The notes beneath the pieces are model-generated. The model worked only from the letters and a program-made list of their open reading frames with translations, was not told where the DNA came from and searched no databases. This document shows, piece after piece, positions 1-9,268 of a DNA stretch of 64,000 nucleotides (position 1 is its first letter; the number at the start of each line of letters is the position of its first letter). This DNA comes from Sphingomonas sp. IW22 (GTDB lineage: Bacteria; Pseudomonadota; Alphaproteobacteria; Sphingomonadales; Sphingomonadaceae): positions 1,302,001 to 1,366,000 of the forward strand of contig NZ_JBGGWB010000001.1 of assembly GCF_041321155.1 (NCBI RefSeq), in the 5' to 3' direction. The translations under genes and the position numbers were made by a program.

Positions 1-383
1 AGGCTGCCGACATGTTCGCCGGAAATCAGGCGGGGAAGATATTTCGCCTTCTGCTCAGGCGACGCCCAGCGCGCGATCTGATTGACGCACAGATTGGAAT
101 GCGCGCCATAGGACAGCCCGATCGAGGCTGATGCGCGCGCCACTTCCTCGCACGCGATGACATGGTCGAGATAGCCCAGGCCAAGGCCGCCATCGGCCTC
201 TGCCACGGTGATGCCGTGCAGGCCAAGCTCGCCCATCGCCGTCCACAGTTCGTCGCGCGGGAACCAGTCCTCCGCGTCGATGCGGGCGGCCAGCGGGGCG
301 ATGCGATCGGCCGCGAAACGCTGGGTCGTTTCGCGAATCATGTCGGCGGTTTCGCCGAGCGCGAAGTCGAAATCGGGGGTCAT
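1..383 (-). CDS. ivd: Isovaleryl-CoA dehydrogenase, N-terminal part (runs off the window)
   Basis: Only the first 127 codons are present; the gene continues past the left edge. The ATG at 383 is preceded by a GGAGAGGAT ribosome binding site. The visible part is the helical N-terminal domain of an FAD acyl-CoA dehydrogenase. The stretch SYGAHSNLCVNQI is typical of isovaleryl-CoA dehydrogenases, which oxidise isovaleryl-CoA to 3-methylcrotonyl-CoA in leucine breakdown. The catalytic base and C-terminal domain lie outside the window, so the exact substrate rests on this N-terminal similarity. It lies 89 bases downstream of the metalloprotease gene on the same strand, with no clear terminator between them. 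Confidence 0.85.
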   Translation of the reverse strand, partial: MTPDFDFALGETADMIRETTQRFAADRIAPLAARIDAEDWFPRDELWTAMGELGLHGITVAEADGGLGLGYLDHVIACEEVARASASIGLSYGAHSNLCVNQIARWASPEQKAKYLPRLISGEHVGS

Positions 384-472
384 ATCCTCTCCGGCTAGTT
401 CCGGTTGTTACTATCCCTCATAAGCGGGGATCGTGTGAACGGGAAGCCTTTGAGGATATGCCCGGTTCCGCC

Positions 473-2926
473 TTAAAGCGCGATATCGCCGAACCACTCG
501 CTTTCGATCGGCATGCCCGGCGGGATCGGCGGCTTTGCCTGACGCTTGTCGAGTTCAGCCTTCAGCCGGTCTTCATCGCCCAGGATCGTGCCCAGGTACC
601 GCTGCCACGCTGCATCCTCACTTGTGCCGGTGGCGGCGCGGAAGGCGGTGCCCAGCCGCTGGAGCCGGTCGCCCAGCGCGGCCGCCACTTCGGGCGCGGT
701 GGTGCCGCCACGCGCGCTGGCCGCCATCGTCATGACCGCACGCCACGCGACGCGCCGCCCCACGGCATCGCTTCGCGCGCCGATCACGCGGGTCTGCAAC
801 CGGTCCAGCAGCGCCTCCAGCCCCGGCAGCGCGGGATCGCGACGATGCTGTTCGACCATCCGCGCCAGCCGGTTGGGCGCCAGCAGCGAATCCAGCGTCA
901 CCTGTGCCGCGACATCGGCGGCGACCAGCGGGTCGAACGCGGCGCTGGCCGAATTGCGGAACACTTCCTGCGTATATTGCGGATCGGGGCGGGCGTTGGT
1001 CGCCGACGACAAGGGCATCACCAGCCGCGCGGGCACCGTCAGCGTGGTGGCGGACAGCGTATCGATCAGGGCGTCCATCGCCGCCATCTGGGTTTCAGCA
1101 GACACCGGGGTCGCGGGCGCCCCACCGTCCCCGGCAACCGCGTAACGATAATCGATGCCGCCAACCAGCTTGCCCGCCGCGTCCACCGCATAGCGGTGCA
1201 GCAGCCACACCGGCACGAATTTGCGGCGCAGGTCGGACAATGGCTCACCGGCGCGCAGCACCTGCGGCCCGAACCGGTCCAGCGCGACGCGGCGGACCGT
1301 CAGCATATGGTCCAGATGCGCGACCGGGTCCGGCCCGTCGTCCCACATGCTGCCCCAAGGATTGGGCGCATCGGCGGAACGGCCATCGACATCGGTAACA
1401 AACCGCAGATCCTTGGCCGCCAGCGCCTTTGCCGCTGCCGCCGCATCCGGGTTGGCGCCTGCGGGATCGTTATACAGCCAGTCGACGGTGAAGCTGTCCC
1501 ATGCCCCGGCGCCCAGCGCATAGGCGTCGGACAGGTCGATCTGCCCGCCGGTCAGCTTGATGCGTGGCCCCGGATAATCCATCACCGATGCGCGGTCCTG
1601 GGTGCTGGCGGCGAAATTGTGCATGATGCCGATGGCATGGCCGACTTCATGCGCGCCCAGCTGGCGAATGCGGTCTAGCGAGGTGCGAACCGGGTCCTGC
1701 GGCCCGCCCGTGCCATTAGCCGCCGTGCCCACCAGCCCTTCGAAAATGATCATGTCCTGTCGCACGCGCAGCGCGCCGATCACGACATTGCCCTTGATGA
1801 TCTCTCCCGTGCGCGGGTCGACGATCCCCCCGCCATAGGACCAGCCGCGCGTCAGCCGGTTCGACCAGTTGACCATGTTGTAGCGGACATCCATCGGATC
1901 GGCGTCTTCGGGCAGCAATTCGGCGCGGAATGCGTCGATCAGCCCGGCGTCGTCGAACGCCTTTTGCCAGTAATTCACGCCTTCCATCAGCGCGGTGCGG
2001 ATGGGTTCGGGCGCGGCGCGGTCGATATAGAAGACGATCGGCTTCTTCACCCGCGAACGCGGCGCGGCGGGATCGACCTTTTCCAGGCGAAAGCGGTTCG
2101 CGACCTGCTGCATCACCGGATCGCCCAGCGGCGAGCCATAGTCATAGAACACATTGCCGCCCGCCGCCGAACGCGTGTCGAACCGGCGGCCGACATAGCC
2201 GGGTTCGGGCAGCCGGATCAGGCTGTGATGCACGACGAAGCTGGCCTGTCGCGGCTCTGGCGCGATCATCTCGACCTCCCGCCCCGGCGTGTCGCTGGTG
2301 AAGGTCTGCACTGCGTCGATTTCGATATTGTCGGGAAACGTCTTGACCGAACGGTTGTCCACGACGCTCAGGTCGATGGCCAGGCGAAAGCCCTTGCCCG
2401 ACTTGCCACCCATCGCAAGGTCGCTGCCTGCGCCGCCACCGTTCAGCGCATCGGCAATGCCCAGCACGTCGCGCGTCAGGAACGGCGCCAGATCGACCGT
2501 CAGTGCGCCGCCCGGTCCGGTTTCGACCACGTCGAGCAGCGCGACGACGCTGAACGCGAAACTCTCCCGCCCGCCAGCCTGCACCTTGTCGTCGCCGGTG
2601 GCGCGGAAGCGCGGGTTTTCGAACGTCACCGCGACCTTCTTGCCGTAACGGCGGAATGCCAGCAGTTGCTCCGCCCCCACCATCCCGCGGTCGAGACGCA
2701 GGTCGGCCGAACCCAGCCCGGTCCGCAGCGAGGTCGCATAGACGAAGCGCCCCGCCACCCCTTCGGCATCGGGCGCGGGCAAGGTCACCAGCACGCGCGC
2801 GTCGCCCGGATCGGCACGCACCGACAGCAGCGGCGCCTCACCGCGCGACTGGGCCATTGCCACTGGCGGCACCATGCCCCCCGTCAACGCCAATGCCGAC
2901 GCGGCCGCCAGAATAAGAACGCGCAT
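473..2926 (-). CDS. Secreted zinc metalloprotease, metzincin type (DUF5117/DUF5118 family)
   Basis: The protein has 817 residues. I chose the ATG at 2926 because a Sec signal peptide begins there (MRVLILAAASALALTGG) behind a GGGGG ribosome binding site; an in-frame ATG at 2998 would put 24 charged residues before it. The zinc site is HEVGHAIGIMH at about residues 426-436, a full HExxHxxGxxH metzincin signature, and the Met-turn SVMDYP follows. Length and order match the large DUF5117/DUF5118 zinc-dependent proteases of sphingomonads and Bacteroidetes. It probably degrades protein in the periplasm or outside the cell. It is divergent from an Lrp-type regulator whose candidate operator lies in the shared promoter region, suggesting peptide uptake and breakdown under common control. 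Confidence 0.88.
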   Translation of the reverse strand: MRVLILAAASALALTGGMVPPVAMAQSRGEAPLLSVRADPGDARVLVTLPAPDAEGVAGRFVYATSLRTGLGSADLRLDRGMVGAEQLLAFRRYGKKVAVTFENPRFRATGDDKVQAGGRESFAFSVVALLDVVETGPGGALTVDLAPFLTRDVLGIADALNGGGAGSDLAMGGKSGKGFRLAIDLSVVDNRSVKTFPDNIEIDAVQTFTSDTPGREVEMIAPEPRQASFVVHHSLIRLPEPGYVGRRFDTRSAAGGNVFYDYGSPLGDPVMQQVANRFRLEKVDPAAPRSRVKKPIVFYIDRAAPEPIRTALMEGVNYWQKAFDDAGLIDAFRAELLPEDADPMDVRYNMVNWSNRLTRGWSYGGGIVDPRTGEIIKGNVVIGALRVRQDMIIFEGLVGTAANGTGGPQDPVRTSLDRIRQLGAHEVGHAIGIMHNFAASTQDRASVMDYPGPRIKLTGGQIDLSDAYALGAGAWDSFTVDWLYNDPAGANPDAAAAAKALAAKDLRFVTDVDGRSADAPNPWGSMWDDGPDPVAHLDHMLTVRRVALDRFGPQVLRAGEPLSDLRRKFVPVWLLHRYAVDAAGKLVGGIDYRYAVAGDGGAPATPVSAETQMAAMDALIDTLSATTLTVPARLVMPLSSATNARPDPQYTQEVFRNSASAAFDPLVAADVAAQVTLDSLLAPNRLARMVEQHRRDPALPGLEALLDRLQTRVIGARSDAVGRRVAWRAVMTMAASARGGTTAPEVAAALGDRLQRLGTAFRAATGTSEDAAWQRYLGTILGDEDRLKAELDKRQAKPPIPPGMPIESEWFGDIAL

Positions 2927-2974
2927 AATGCCCCCTGCGATAATTTTGCACTGCCGCAAATTAGCATGGCGCTT

Positions 2975-2989
2975 TTGACGCTTTCCGGC
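2975..2989. promoter_or_regulatory. Candidate Lrp operator, copy 1 (metalloprotease/lrp promoter)
   Basis: TTGACGCTTTCCGGC lies in the 120-base gap between the divergent metalloprotease and regulator genes. Its exact reverse complement occurs downstream of the regulator gene at 3587-3601, in front of the TonB receptor gene. Sharing of 15 bases between the two promoters is seen directly. Binding by the Lrp-type protein encoded between them is inferred. Confidence 0.5.
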
Positions 2990-3046
2990 AAACTTCAATC
3001 AAAAGCGGAGAGGATTCGGCACAATTCGAACCTGAGGAGCCATTTC

Positions 3047-3544
3047 GTGCCCGAACCGGAAACCGAACCGCTCGATTCCGTCGATCTTCGAATCCTGCGC
3101 GAACTGGTGCGCGACGGCCGCGCCAGCGACGTGGCGCTGGGGGAGCGGGTCCACCTTTCCAGCACCGCCGCCGCGCGCCGCCGCAAGCTGTTGGAAGAAC
3201 GCGGCATCCTGCGCGGCTATACCGCCAATCTCGACCTGACGCGGCTGGGCTACAGCATCGGTGTGCTGGTGCAGATCGAACTGCGAAGTCAGGCCGAGAA
3301 GGTGCTGATCGAGTTCGAGGAAGCGGTGGTGCGCTGTCCGTCCATGTCCTTTTGCAGCTTCGTGTCCGGCGACATCGACTTTGTGATGATGGTCCATGTC
3401 CGCTCGTTCGACGATTACGACCGCGTGTATCGCAAGGAGCTGTCGACGCTCCCCCACGTCGCGCGCATCCGCAGCAGTTTCCTGATGCACGCGGTCGCGA
3501 CTCGCCCAGTGGCGCCATCCGTCGTGGGCAGTGCAAACCTGTAA
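3047..3544 (+). CDS. Lrp/AsnC family transcriptional regulator
   Basis: The protein has 165 residues, the usual size of Lrp/AsnC regulators. It has an N-terminal helix-turn-helix (about residues 9-60, starting DSVDLRILRELVRDGR) and a C-terminal ligand-sensing RAM domain (about residues 70-150). The GTG at 3047 is chosen because GAGGAG lies 7 bases upstream and the winged-helix domain starts right after it. Such proteins sense amino acids or peptides and commonly control adjacent genes. The neighbours (a metalloprotease, a TonB receptor and an M20 amidohydrolase) fit a peptide or amino-acid-conjugate regulon. The ligand cannot be read from the sequence. Confidence 0.9.
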   Translation: MPEPETEPLDSVDLRILRELVRDGRASDVALGERVHLSSTAAARRRKLLEERGILRGYTANLDLTRLGYSIGVLVQIELRSQAEKVLIEFEEAVVRCPSMSFCSFVSGDIDFVMMVHVRSFDDYDRVYRKELSTLPHVARIRSSFLMHAVATRPVAPSVVGSANL

Positions 3545-3581
3545 CAAACTATACTTTTGGATTCCGGCGTCGTTCGCCGCG

Positions 3582-3601
3582 TTGACGCCGGAAAGCGTCA
3601 A
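3582..3601. promoter_or_regulatory. Candidate Lrp operator, copy 2 (upstream of TonB receptor)
   Basis: TTGACGCCGGAAAGCGTCAA is a near-palindrome with perfect 7-base arms around a 6-base centre. Its right 15 bases are the exact reverse complement of 2975-2989. It lies about 180 bases upstream of the TonB receptor start. It also overlaps a larger stem (3562-3571 with 3584-3593, 10-base arms) that could form a hairpin after the regulator gene. An operator role is inferred. Confidence 0.5.
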
Positions 3602-3782
3602 TCCATGCTGCGAACGATGCAATATTTGCCGGGAAACCATAGGTTCGGGCTGTTAGGCTTCATGATGTTTCCAGAGCCTGGCGCAGCAAGCAGCATGGGC
3701 GCGGATACGACGCAGGACACCAATCAGAAAATAATCCGGAGAGGACGCCCGAAGGCCGTCAACGCCAAAGGGGGGTCGTCCG

Positions 3783-6700
3783 ATGCTTCACAACCGCGCC
3801 ATTTCGCGCGTCCTGCGTTTCCGTCCGCGTGCCGACGCACTCAGCGTCAGCGGGCTTGCTCTCATCATCGGGCTGGCGGCTGCACCCGCATCGGCCCAGA
3901 CCGCGCCCGTCGAACTGGCATCCGCCGACAGCCTGCCATCCGCTGCGACCGCCCCGGTCGAACCACAGCTTCAGGAAGCCGCCGATGGCGACGACCAGAT
4001 CGTCGTCACCGGATCGCGCATCGCCCGCGACGGGTTCAGCGCGCCGACGCCCGTCGCCGTCATCTCCGCCAAGGAACTGGAAACCGAATCGCCCGCCAAC
4101 GTGGCCGATTTCGTCAACACGCTGCCATCGGTGCGCGGATCGTCCACTGCCGCCAACTCGTCGGGTTCGCTGTCCAACGGTCTGGCGGGCATTGCGTCGG
4201 TCAACCTGCGCGCGCTGGGCGCCAACCGCACGCTGGTGCTGTTCGACGGCCAGCGCTCGGTCGCCAGCGCGACCAATGGCGTGGTCGACGTGAACACCTT
4301 TCCCCAGGGGCTGATCGAGCGGATCGAGGTCGTGACCGGCGGTGCCAGCTCTGCCTATGGCTCGGACGCGGTGTCGGGCGTCATCAACTTCATCCTCGAC
4401 CGCGATTTTCAGGGGATCAAGGGCGATTACGAATATGGCGTCACCACTTATGGCGACGGGCCGAACCACAAGGTTTCGCTGACCGCAGGCACCAGCTTTG
4501 CCGGCGGGCGTGGCCATGCGGTGTTCAGCGGAGAGGCTTTTACCCAAAAGGGCCAGCACACCATCGACCGTGACTGGAACCAGGCGGGATTTTTCCAGAT
4601 CGACAATCCCGCGTATGTCGCGGGCAACGGCTTGCCGGCGCGGCTTGTATCATCCGGTATCGGCACGTCGCAATTCACCCCCGGCGGCCTGATTTCGGCC
4701 GGACCGTTCCGGGGCACCTATTTCGGAACGATCGGCGCGGGTGGGGCGACCCTCAACCAGCTGAACTACGGCGCCGTGAACGGTCAGTGGATGGTCGGCG
4801 GCGATTACGAGATCACGCGCGCGGGCCATCTGGGCAGCAACACGCTGATCCCCGACGAGGACCGCTCCAGCCTGTTCGGGCGAGTGGAATATGAGGTGGC
4901 GGATCAGACCAAGCTGTTCGTCACCGGCAGCTATGCTCATTATGAAGGGCTGAGCTATTATCAGCAGACACCATCGACCGGCGTCACCATTCAGGTCGCA
5001 CCGTCGGCGGCCAATGGCGGGCTGATCAACGCATATCTGCCGCAGGCGTTTGTCGACCGGGTCAACGCGTATAACGCGACGCCCGGCAACACCCGCGTCA
5101 ACACCATCGCCATCGGCACCAGCAATGCGGGCATCCCGGCACAGGGCAGCAACAATGTCCGCGACGTCTATCGCTTTGTCGCGGGCGGCGAAGGGGCGTT
5201 CGAACTGTTCGACCGCGACTGGACCTGGGACGCCTATCTTCAATACAGCCGGGCCGAGGTTCAGGAACAGCTGATCAACACCTGGAACAATGCCCGCATG
5301 GCGATGGCGACCGACGCGGTGCGCGCGCCCGCGGGCAATGCGGCGGGGATCGCGGCGAGCACCATCGTCTGCCGGTCGACCCTGACCAATCCGACCAATG
5401 GCTGCGTGCCGATCAACCGCATCGGCGTGGGCGGCGTGACGCCGGCGGCGATCGATTATATCTTCAACGACGGATACCAGCCGCTGCGCGAACAGACGCT
5501 GGAACAGACCGTTTCTGCCCTTAATTTCTCGACCAAGAACCTGTTCGAAAACTGGCAGGGGCCGGTGTCGATCGCCTTCGGTGCCGAAGCGCGCGCCGAA
5601 TCGGTGAAGGGCGATGTCGATCCGCTGTTCAATTCGGGCTGGCTCTACGGCAACTATCTGGTGACGCAGGGCAAATACACTGTTTACGAAGGCTATATCG
5701 AAACGCTATTCCCGCTGTTTGAGGGGGCGGACCTGAACGGCGCCTACCGCGTCACCAATTATTCGACCAGCGGCAGCGTTTCGACGTGGAAGATCGGCCT
5801 GACCTATCAGCCGATCCCCGATGTGCGCCTGCGCGGCACCGTGTCCCGCGACATTCGCGCGCCCAATCTGGGTGAGCTGTTCGCACCGGGCACGGCGCGC
5901 ACCAACACCGTCAACGTCCCGCTCAGCACCGGCGGTCAGCGCGCCGACCAGTTCCTGGAACAGACGGTCGGCAACCCGAACCTTCAACCGGAAAAGGCCA
6001 AGACCTATGGCGTGGGCGCGGTGTTCACACCGACATTCCTGCCGGGCTTCGCGGCATCGGTCGATTACTACAATATCGACCTTGAAGGGGCGATCAGCAA
6101 CTATACCGCCCAGACGACGGTCAATCTTTGCTACGAACAATCGGTGTCCGCGGCGTGTGAGAACATCACCACGACGGCGGGCGCCGGCGTGACCGGCGGC
6201 GGCGCGGCGATCACCGGCATCACGCTTATCCCGTTCAACTTTGTCGGCATCAAAAGCGAGGGGCTGGATTTCGAGGCCAGCTATCGCACGCCGCTGGGGG
6301 ACGGCAGCCTGACGCTACGCGGATTGGCCACCTATAATCTCAGCCTCTACACCGACAACGGCATCGATTTTCCGAGCGAGGCTGCGGGACAGAATACGGG
6401 CAGCGTCCCCGACTGGACCTATCGCCTGACTGCGCAATATGACCAGGGGCCGCTGGGCCTGCAATTGACCGGTCGCGGCCTGTCGGACGGCGTGTACGAC
6501 AATAATTTCATCGAATGCCAGACCGATTGCCCCGTATCGACCGTGCAGAACCGCACGATCAACAACAACAAGATCGACGGCGCCTTCTATGTCGATCTGT
6601 CGGCCAACTACACGTTCGAGGTGCAGGAGGTCGATTTTCAGGGCTTCATCTCGATCCGCAACCTGTTCGATGTCGATCCGGTGCTGGTCGGCAATGGGCC

Positions 6701-6797
6701 GACGGGCAACAACACGCCCGCTTATCCCCAGACCAATCGCAACCTCTATGACTTTCTGGGCCGCGTCTATCGCGTGGGCGTTCGCTTCAATTTCTGA
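3783..6797 (+). CDS. TonB-dependent outer-membrane receptor
   Basis: The protein has 1004 residues. A signal peptide ends at about residue 38 (AAAPASAQ). A QIVVTGSRI segment at about residues 72-80 begins the plug domain, which includes VTGGASSAYGSDAVSGV. The long C-terminal beta-barrel ends in an aromatic residue (VGVRFNF), as needed for outer-membrane insertion. AGGGGGG-type purines precede the ATG. Receptors of this size with the plug motif VTGSRI import bulky substrates such as peptides, sugars or siderophores, with energy from TonB-ExbBD. The M20 amidohydrolase gene follows after 20 bases with its own strong ribosome binding site, so the two are probably one operon. Substrate is unknown; peptide conjugates are the best guess from context. 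Confidence 0.93.
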   Translation: MLHNRAISRVLRFRPRADALSVSGLALIIGLAAAPASAQTAPVELASADSLPSAATAPVEPQLQEAADGDDQIVVTGSRIARDGFSAPTPVAVISAKELETESPANVADFVNTLPSVRGSSTAANSSGSLSNGLAGIASVNLRALGANRTLVLFDGQRSVASATNGVVDVNTFPQGLIERIEVVTGGASSAYGSDAVSGVINFILDRDFQGIKGDYEYGVTTYGDGPNHKVSLTAGTSFAGGRGHAVFSGEAFTQKGQHTIDRDWNQAGFFQIDNPAYVAGNGLPARLVSSGIGTSQFTPGGLISAGPFRGTYFGTIGAGGATLNQLNYGAVNGQWMVGGDYEITRAGHLGSNTLIPDEDRSSLFGRVEYEVADQTKLFVTGSYAHYEGLSYYQQTPSTGVTIQVAPSAANGGLINAYLPQAFVDRVNAYNATPGNTRVNTIAIGTSNAGIPAQGSNNVRDVYRFVAGGEGAFELFDRDWTWDAYLQYSRAEVQEQLINTWNNARMAMATDAVRAPAGNAAGIAASTIVCRSTLTNPTNGCVPINRIGVGGVTPAAIDYIFNDGYQPLREQTLEQTVSALNFSTKNLFENWQGPVSIAFGAEARAESVKGDVDPLFNSGWLYGNYLVTQGKYTVYEGYIETLFPLFEGADLNGAYRVTNYSTSGSVSTWKIGLTYQPIPDVRLRGTVSRDIRAPNLGELFAPGTARTNTVNVPLSTGGQRADQFLEQTVGNPNLQPEKAKTYGVGAVFTPTFLPGFAASVDYYNIDLEGAISNYTAQTTVNLCYEQSVSAACENITTTAGAGVTGGGAAITGITLIPFNFVGIKSEGLDFEASYRTPLGDGSLTLRGLATYNLSLYTDNGIDFPSEAAGQNTGSVPDWTYRLTAQYDQGPLGLQLTGRGLSDGVYDNNFIECQTDCPVSTVQNRTINNNKIDGAFYVDLSANYTFEVQEVDFQGFISIRNLFDVDPVLVGNGPTGNNTPAYPQTNRNLYDFLGRVYRVGVRFNF

Positions 6798-6817
6798 TTT
6801 TCGGGGGAGAGACTGAC

Positions 6818-8425
6818 ATGCGTATGTATCGCGCCATTGGCGTCCTGACAGCAACCGCGCTGGCCACGCAGCCCGTGCTGGCCATGGCATCCGAACCCGC
6901 GCCCGCCACTCAGGCTGCCGCGCCAGACAATGCGGCGCTGAAGGCGGCCGTGATCGAGGGAGTCGAGAAGCGGGCCAAGCTGGTCCAGGAAATGGTGGAT
7001 TCGCTCTACAGCTTTGCCGAGCCGGGGTTTCAGGAATTCCAGACGATGGAATATCTGACCGGCATCCTTGAAAAAGAAGGGTTCAAGATCACCAAGGGCG
7101 TAGCCGGAATCCCCACCGCATGGACCGCCGAATGGGGTTCGGGCGGGCCGCTGATCGCGCTGGGCAGCGACGTCGACGGGCTGCTGGGACTGAGCCAGGT
7201 GCCCGGGTCCGCAACACTGAAACCGCAGGTGGAGGGCGCGCCCGGCCATGGCGAGGGGCATAATTCGGGCATGCCGCTGGTCATCGCCGCCGCCCTTTCC
7301 GCCAAGCAGGTGATGGAGAAGAACAAGATCCCCGGCCGCCTGATGCTGTGGCCCGGCATTGCCGAAGAGCTGTTGGGAACCAAGGCCTATTATGTCCGCG
7401 CCGGTATGTTCAAGGGTGTGGACGCATGCATTTTCACCCATGTTTCCAGCGACTTCAACACCGCGTGGGGCGATACCGGCAATAACGGCATGGTCTCGGT
7501 CGAATATACCTTCAGCGGCAAGACCGCCCATTCGGCGGGCATGCCGTGGGAAGGGCGCAGCGCGCTGGACGCGGTGGAGTTGATGGACATCGCCTGGAAC
7601 ATGCGACGCGAACACCTGCCCGTGACCCAGCGTTCGCACTATGTCATCACCGAAGGCGGCGGACAGCCCAACATCGTCCCCGACAAGGCCAGCGTCTGGT
7701 ATTATTTCCGCGACCAGACCTTCTCATCGGTCCGCACACTGTTCGAAACCGGCAACACCATCGCCAAGGCGGCCGCGATGGGCACCGGCACCACGGTGAC
7801 GCAGCGCACATTGGGCTATGCCGCGCCAAATTACGGCAACAAGCCGATGGCGGAGGCGGCCTGGGCGAACATCAAGGCGGTCGGTATGCCGCAATGGAGC
7901 GCCGGCGATCAGGCCTTTGCCCGCTCGGTTCAGGAAGCGAAAGGCCGCACGATCAAGCCGCTGGCCACCGAAATCACACCCCTGTCCACGCCTGAAACGC
8001 GCGAACGGTCGATAGGCGGCGGGTCGGACGATATCGGCGACATCATGTGGACCGTGCCGACCATCACGGTGCGCTTTCCGTCGAACATCCCCAGCATGAT
8101 CGGCCATAATGTGCTGTCCGCCATCGCGATGGCGACGCCGATCGCGCACAAGGGGGCGGTGCAGGGGGCAAAGGCGGTGTCGGCCACCGTCATCGACATG
8201 ATGACCAACCCGCAGCTGGTGGCGGATGCCAAGGCGTTTCAGCAGAATGTCCAGTTCAAGGACCAGAAATATGATCCCACGCTGACGCCGCAAGATCAGC
8301 CCGCCATCCACCTGAACCAGGAAGTGATGGAGCGGATGCGCCCCAAGATGAAACCGTTTTACTATGATCCCAAGCGCTATCCGACCTATCTAGATCAGCT
8401 GGGGGTCAAATATCCGGCGGGCTGA
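6818..8425 (+). CDS. Periplasmic M20-family amidohydrolase/peptidase (AbgB-like)
   Basis: The protein has 535 residues, including a signal peptide ending near ALAMASEP. Metal-binding motifs of M20 amidohydrolases are visible: a GSDVDGL segment, GHGEGHNSGM in place of the usual GHDxH, and an EEL segment (PGIAEELLG). A dimerisation insert begins near FSGKTAHSAGMPWEG. The layout resembles AbgB and indole-acetamide/aminobenzoyl-glutamate hydrolases, which cleave amide bonds of amino-acid conjugates. GGGGGAG lies just before the ATG at 6818. It is the distal gene of the TonB receptor operon and probably processes the imported compound. Confidence 0.87.
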   Translation: MRMYRAIGVLTATALATQPVLAMASEPAPATQAAAPDNAALKAAVIEGVEKRAKLVQEMVDSLYSFAEPGFQEFQTMEYLTGILEKEGFKITKGVAGIPTAWTAEWGSGGPLIALGSDVDGLLGLSQVPGSATLKPQVEGAPGHGEGHNSGMPLVIAAALSAKQVMEKNKIPGRLMLWPGIAEELLGTKAYYVRAGMFKGVDACIFTHVSSDFNTAWGDTGNNGMVSVEYTFSGKTAHSAGMPWEGRSALDAVELMDIAWNMRREHLPVTQRSHYVITEGGGQPNIVPDKASVWYYFRDQTFSSVRTLFETGNTIAKAAAMGTGTTVTQRTLGYAAPNYGNKPMAEAAWANIKAVGMPQWSAGDQAFARSVQEAKGRTIKPLATEITPLSTPETRERSIGGGSDDIGDIMWTVPTITVRFPSNIPSMIGHNVLSAIAMATPIAHKGAVQGAKAVSATVIDMMTNPQLVADAKAFQQNVQFKDQKYDPTLTPQDQPAIHLNQEVMERMRPKMKPFYYDPKRYPTYLDQLGVKYPAG

Positions 8426-8442
8426 GCTCTGCCGTCTACGTG

Positions 8443-8475
8443 CCCCGACCGCTTTGCTCCCCCTGGCGGTCGGGG
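8443..8475. terminator. GC-rich stem-loop between convergent genes
   Basis: CCCCGACCGC and GCGGTCGGGG form a perfect 10-base stem with a 13-base loop in the 55-base gap between the convergent amidohydrolase and methyltransferase genes. There is no T-tract on either side, so it may end transcription weakly or protect both 3' ends. Confidence 0.5.
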
Positions 8476-8480
8476 TGCGA

Positions 8481-9251
8481 TCAACCGGGCATGTCGCCCG
8501 TCGCGCCCGGCGCGGCTGCCGGGGCCGAACGATCGATCCGGCAGGCGCGGATCGCCGATGGTTCGGGGCGCGGCCCTTCGGCGCGGAAAGCGGCCAGATA
8601 ACCGCCCGCCGATTCCATCTCCTCACGCCGCACCAGCTTGTAGCCGACCGCCGCAAATTCGCATTCCAGCAACGCCGGGGGTGTGCCGTGATTTTCGGTC
8701 GCGCGATCGGCGTCGACGACGATCACTTCCCCGCCATTTCGCAGCGATGGCCGCATCCGCCACAAAAACTCATATGGCTCGGCGATCTCGTGATACATGT
8801 GCACCAGCAGGATACGGTCGAAGCTGTTGTCGGGCAGTCGCGGATCCTGGGGCAGACCAAGGCGGACGCTGACATTGTCCAGCCGTTCGCGCGCCACGCG
8901 TTGCGCCAACTGGTCGCGCACGGCTGGCACGATATCTTCCGCCAGCACGCGCCCGTTCTCACCCACGCGGCTGGCGAGGCGGACGGTATAATAGCCCTCA
9001 CCCGCACCGATATCCGCAACGGTCATTCCGGGCTTGATGCCCGCCTTGTCCATCACCGTGCCAGCTTCGTTCAGTCGGTCGCGCGCTTCTTCCGTCGACC
9101 AGCGGCTCGAAACGATCGTGGCGATCGGGCGGTCGGCAGCGGGGAAGCTGCCTTCGACCTGTTCGGTCGCCCTGTTCGACTGCGGCGACTTGACGGGCGC
9201 CTCGCACGACGCTGCCGCCAGCGCGAGCGCCGGGACCATCAGCGACAGCAT
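8481..9251 (-). CDS. Exported SAM-dependent methyltransferase-like lipoprotein
   Basis: The protein has 256 residues. The ATG at 9251 begins a lipoprotein signal (MLSLMVPALALAAASC) with a lipobox cysteine at residue 16. A class I methyltransferase fold follows: the SAM-binding glycine motif VADIGAGEGYYTVRLASRVG at about residues 76-95, then EDIVPAVRDQL and DRILLVHMYHEI. The fold is normally cytoplasmic because it needs S-adenosylmethionine, so an export signal is unusual, but similar signal-bearing proteins occur in sphingomonads. It lies 17 bases after prfB on the same strand and is probably co-transcribed. Substrate is unknown. Confidence 0.8.
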   Translation of the reverse strand: MLSLMVPALALAAASCEAPVKSPQSNRATEQVEGSFPAADRPIATIVSSRWSTEEARDRLNEAGTVMDKAGIKPGMTVADIGAGEGYYTVRLASRVGENGRVLAEDIVPAVRDQLAQRVARERLDNVSVRLGLPQDPRLPDNSFDRILLVHMYHEIAEPYEFLWRMRPSLRNGGEVIVVDADRATENHGTPPALLECEFAAVGYKLVRREEMESAGGYLAAFRAEGPRPEPSAIRACRIDRSAPAAAPGATGDMPG

Positions 9252-9268
9252 TGGCACCCGCCCGTTCG

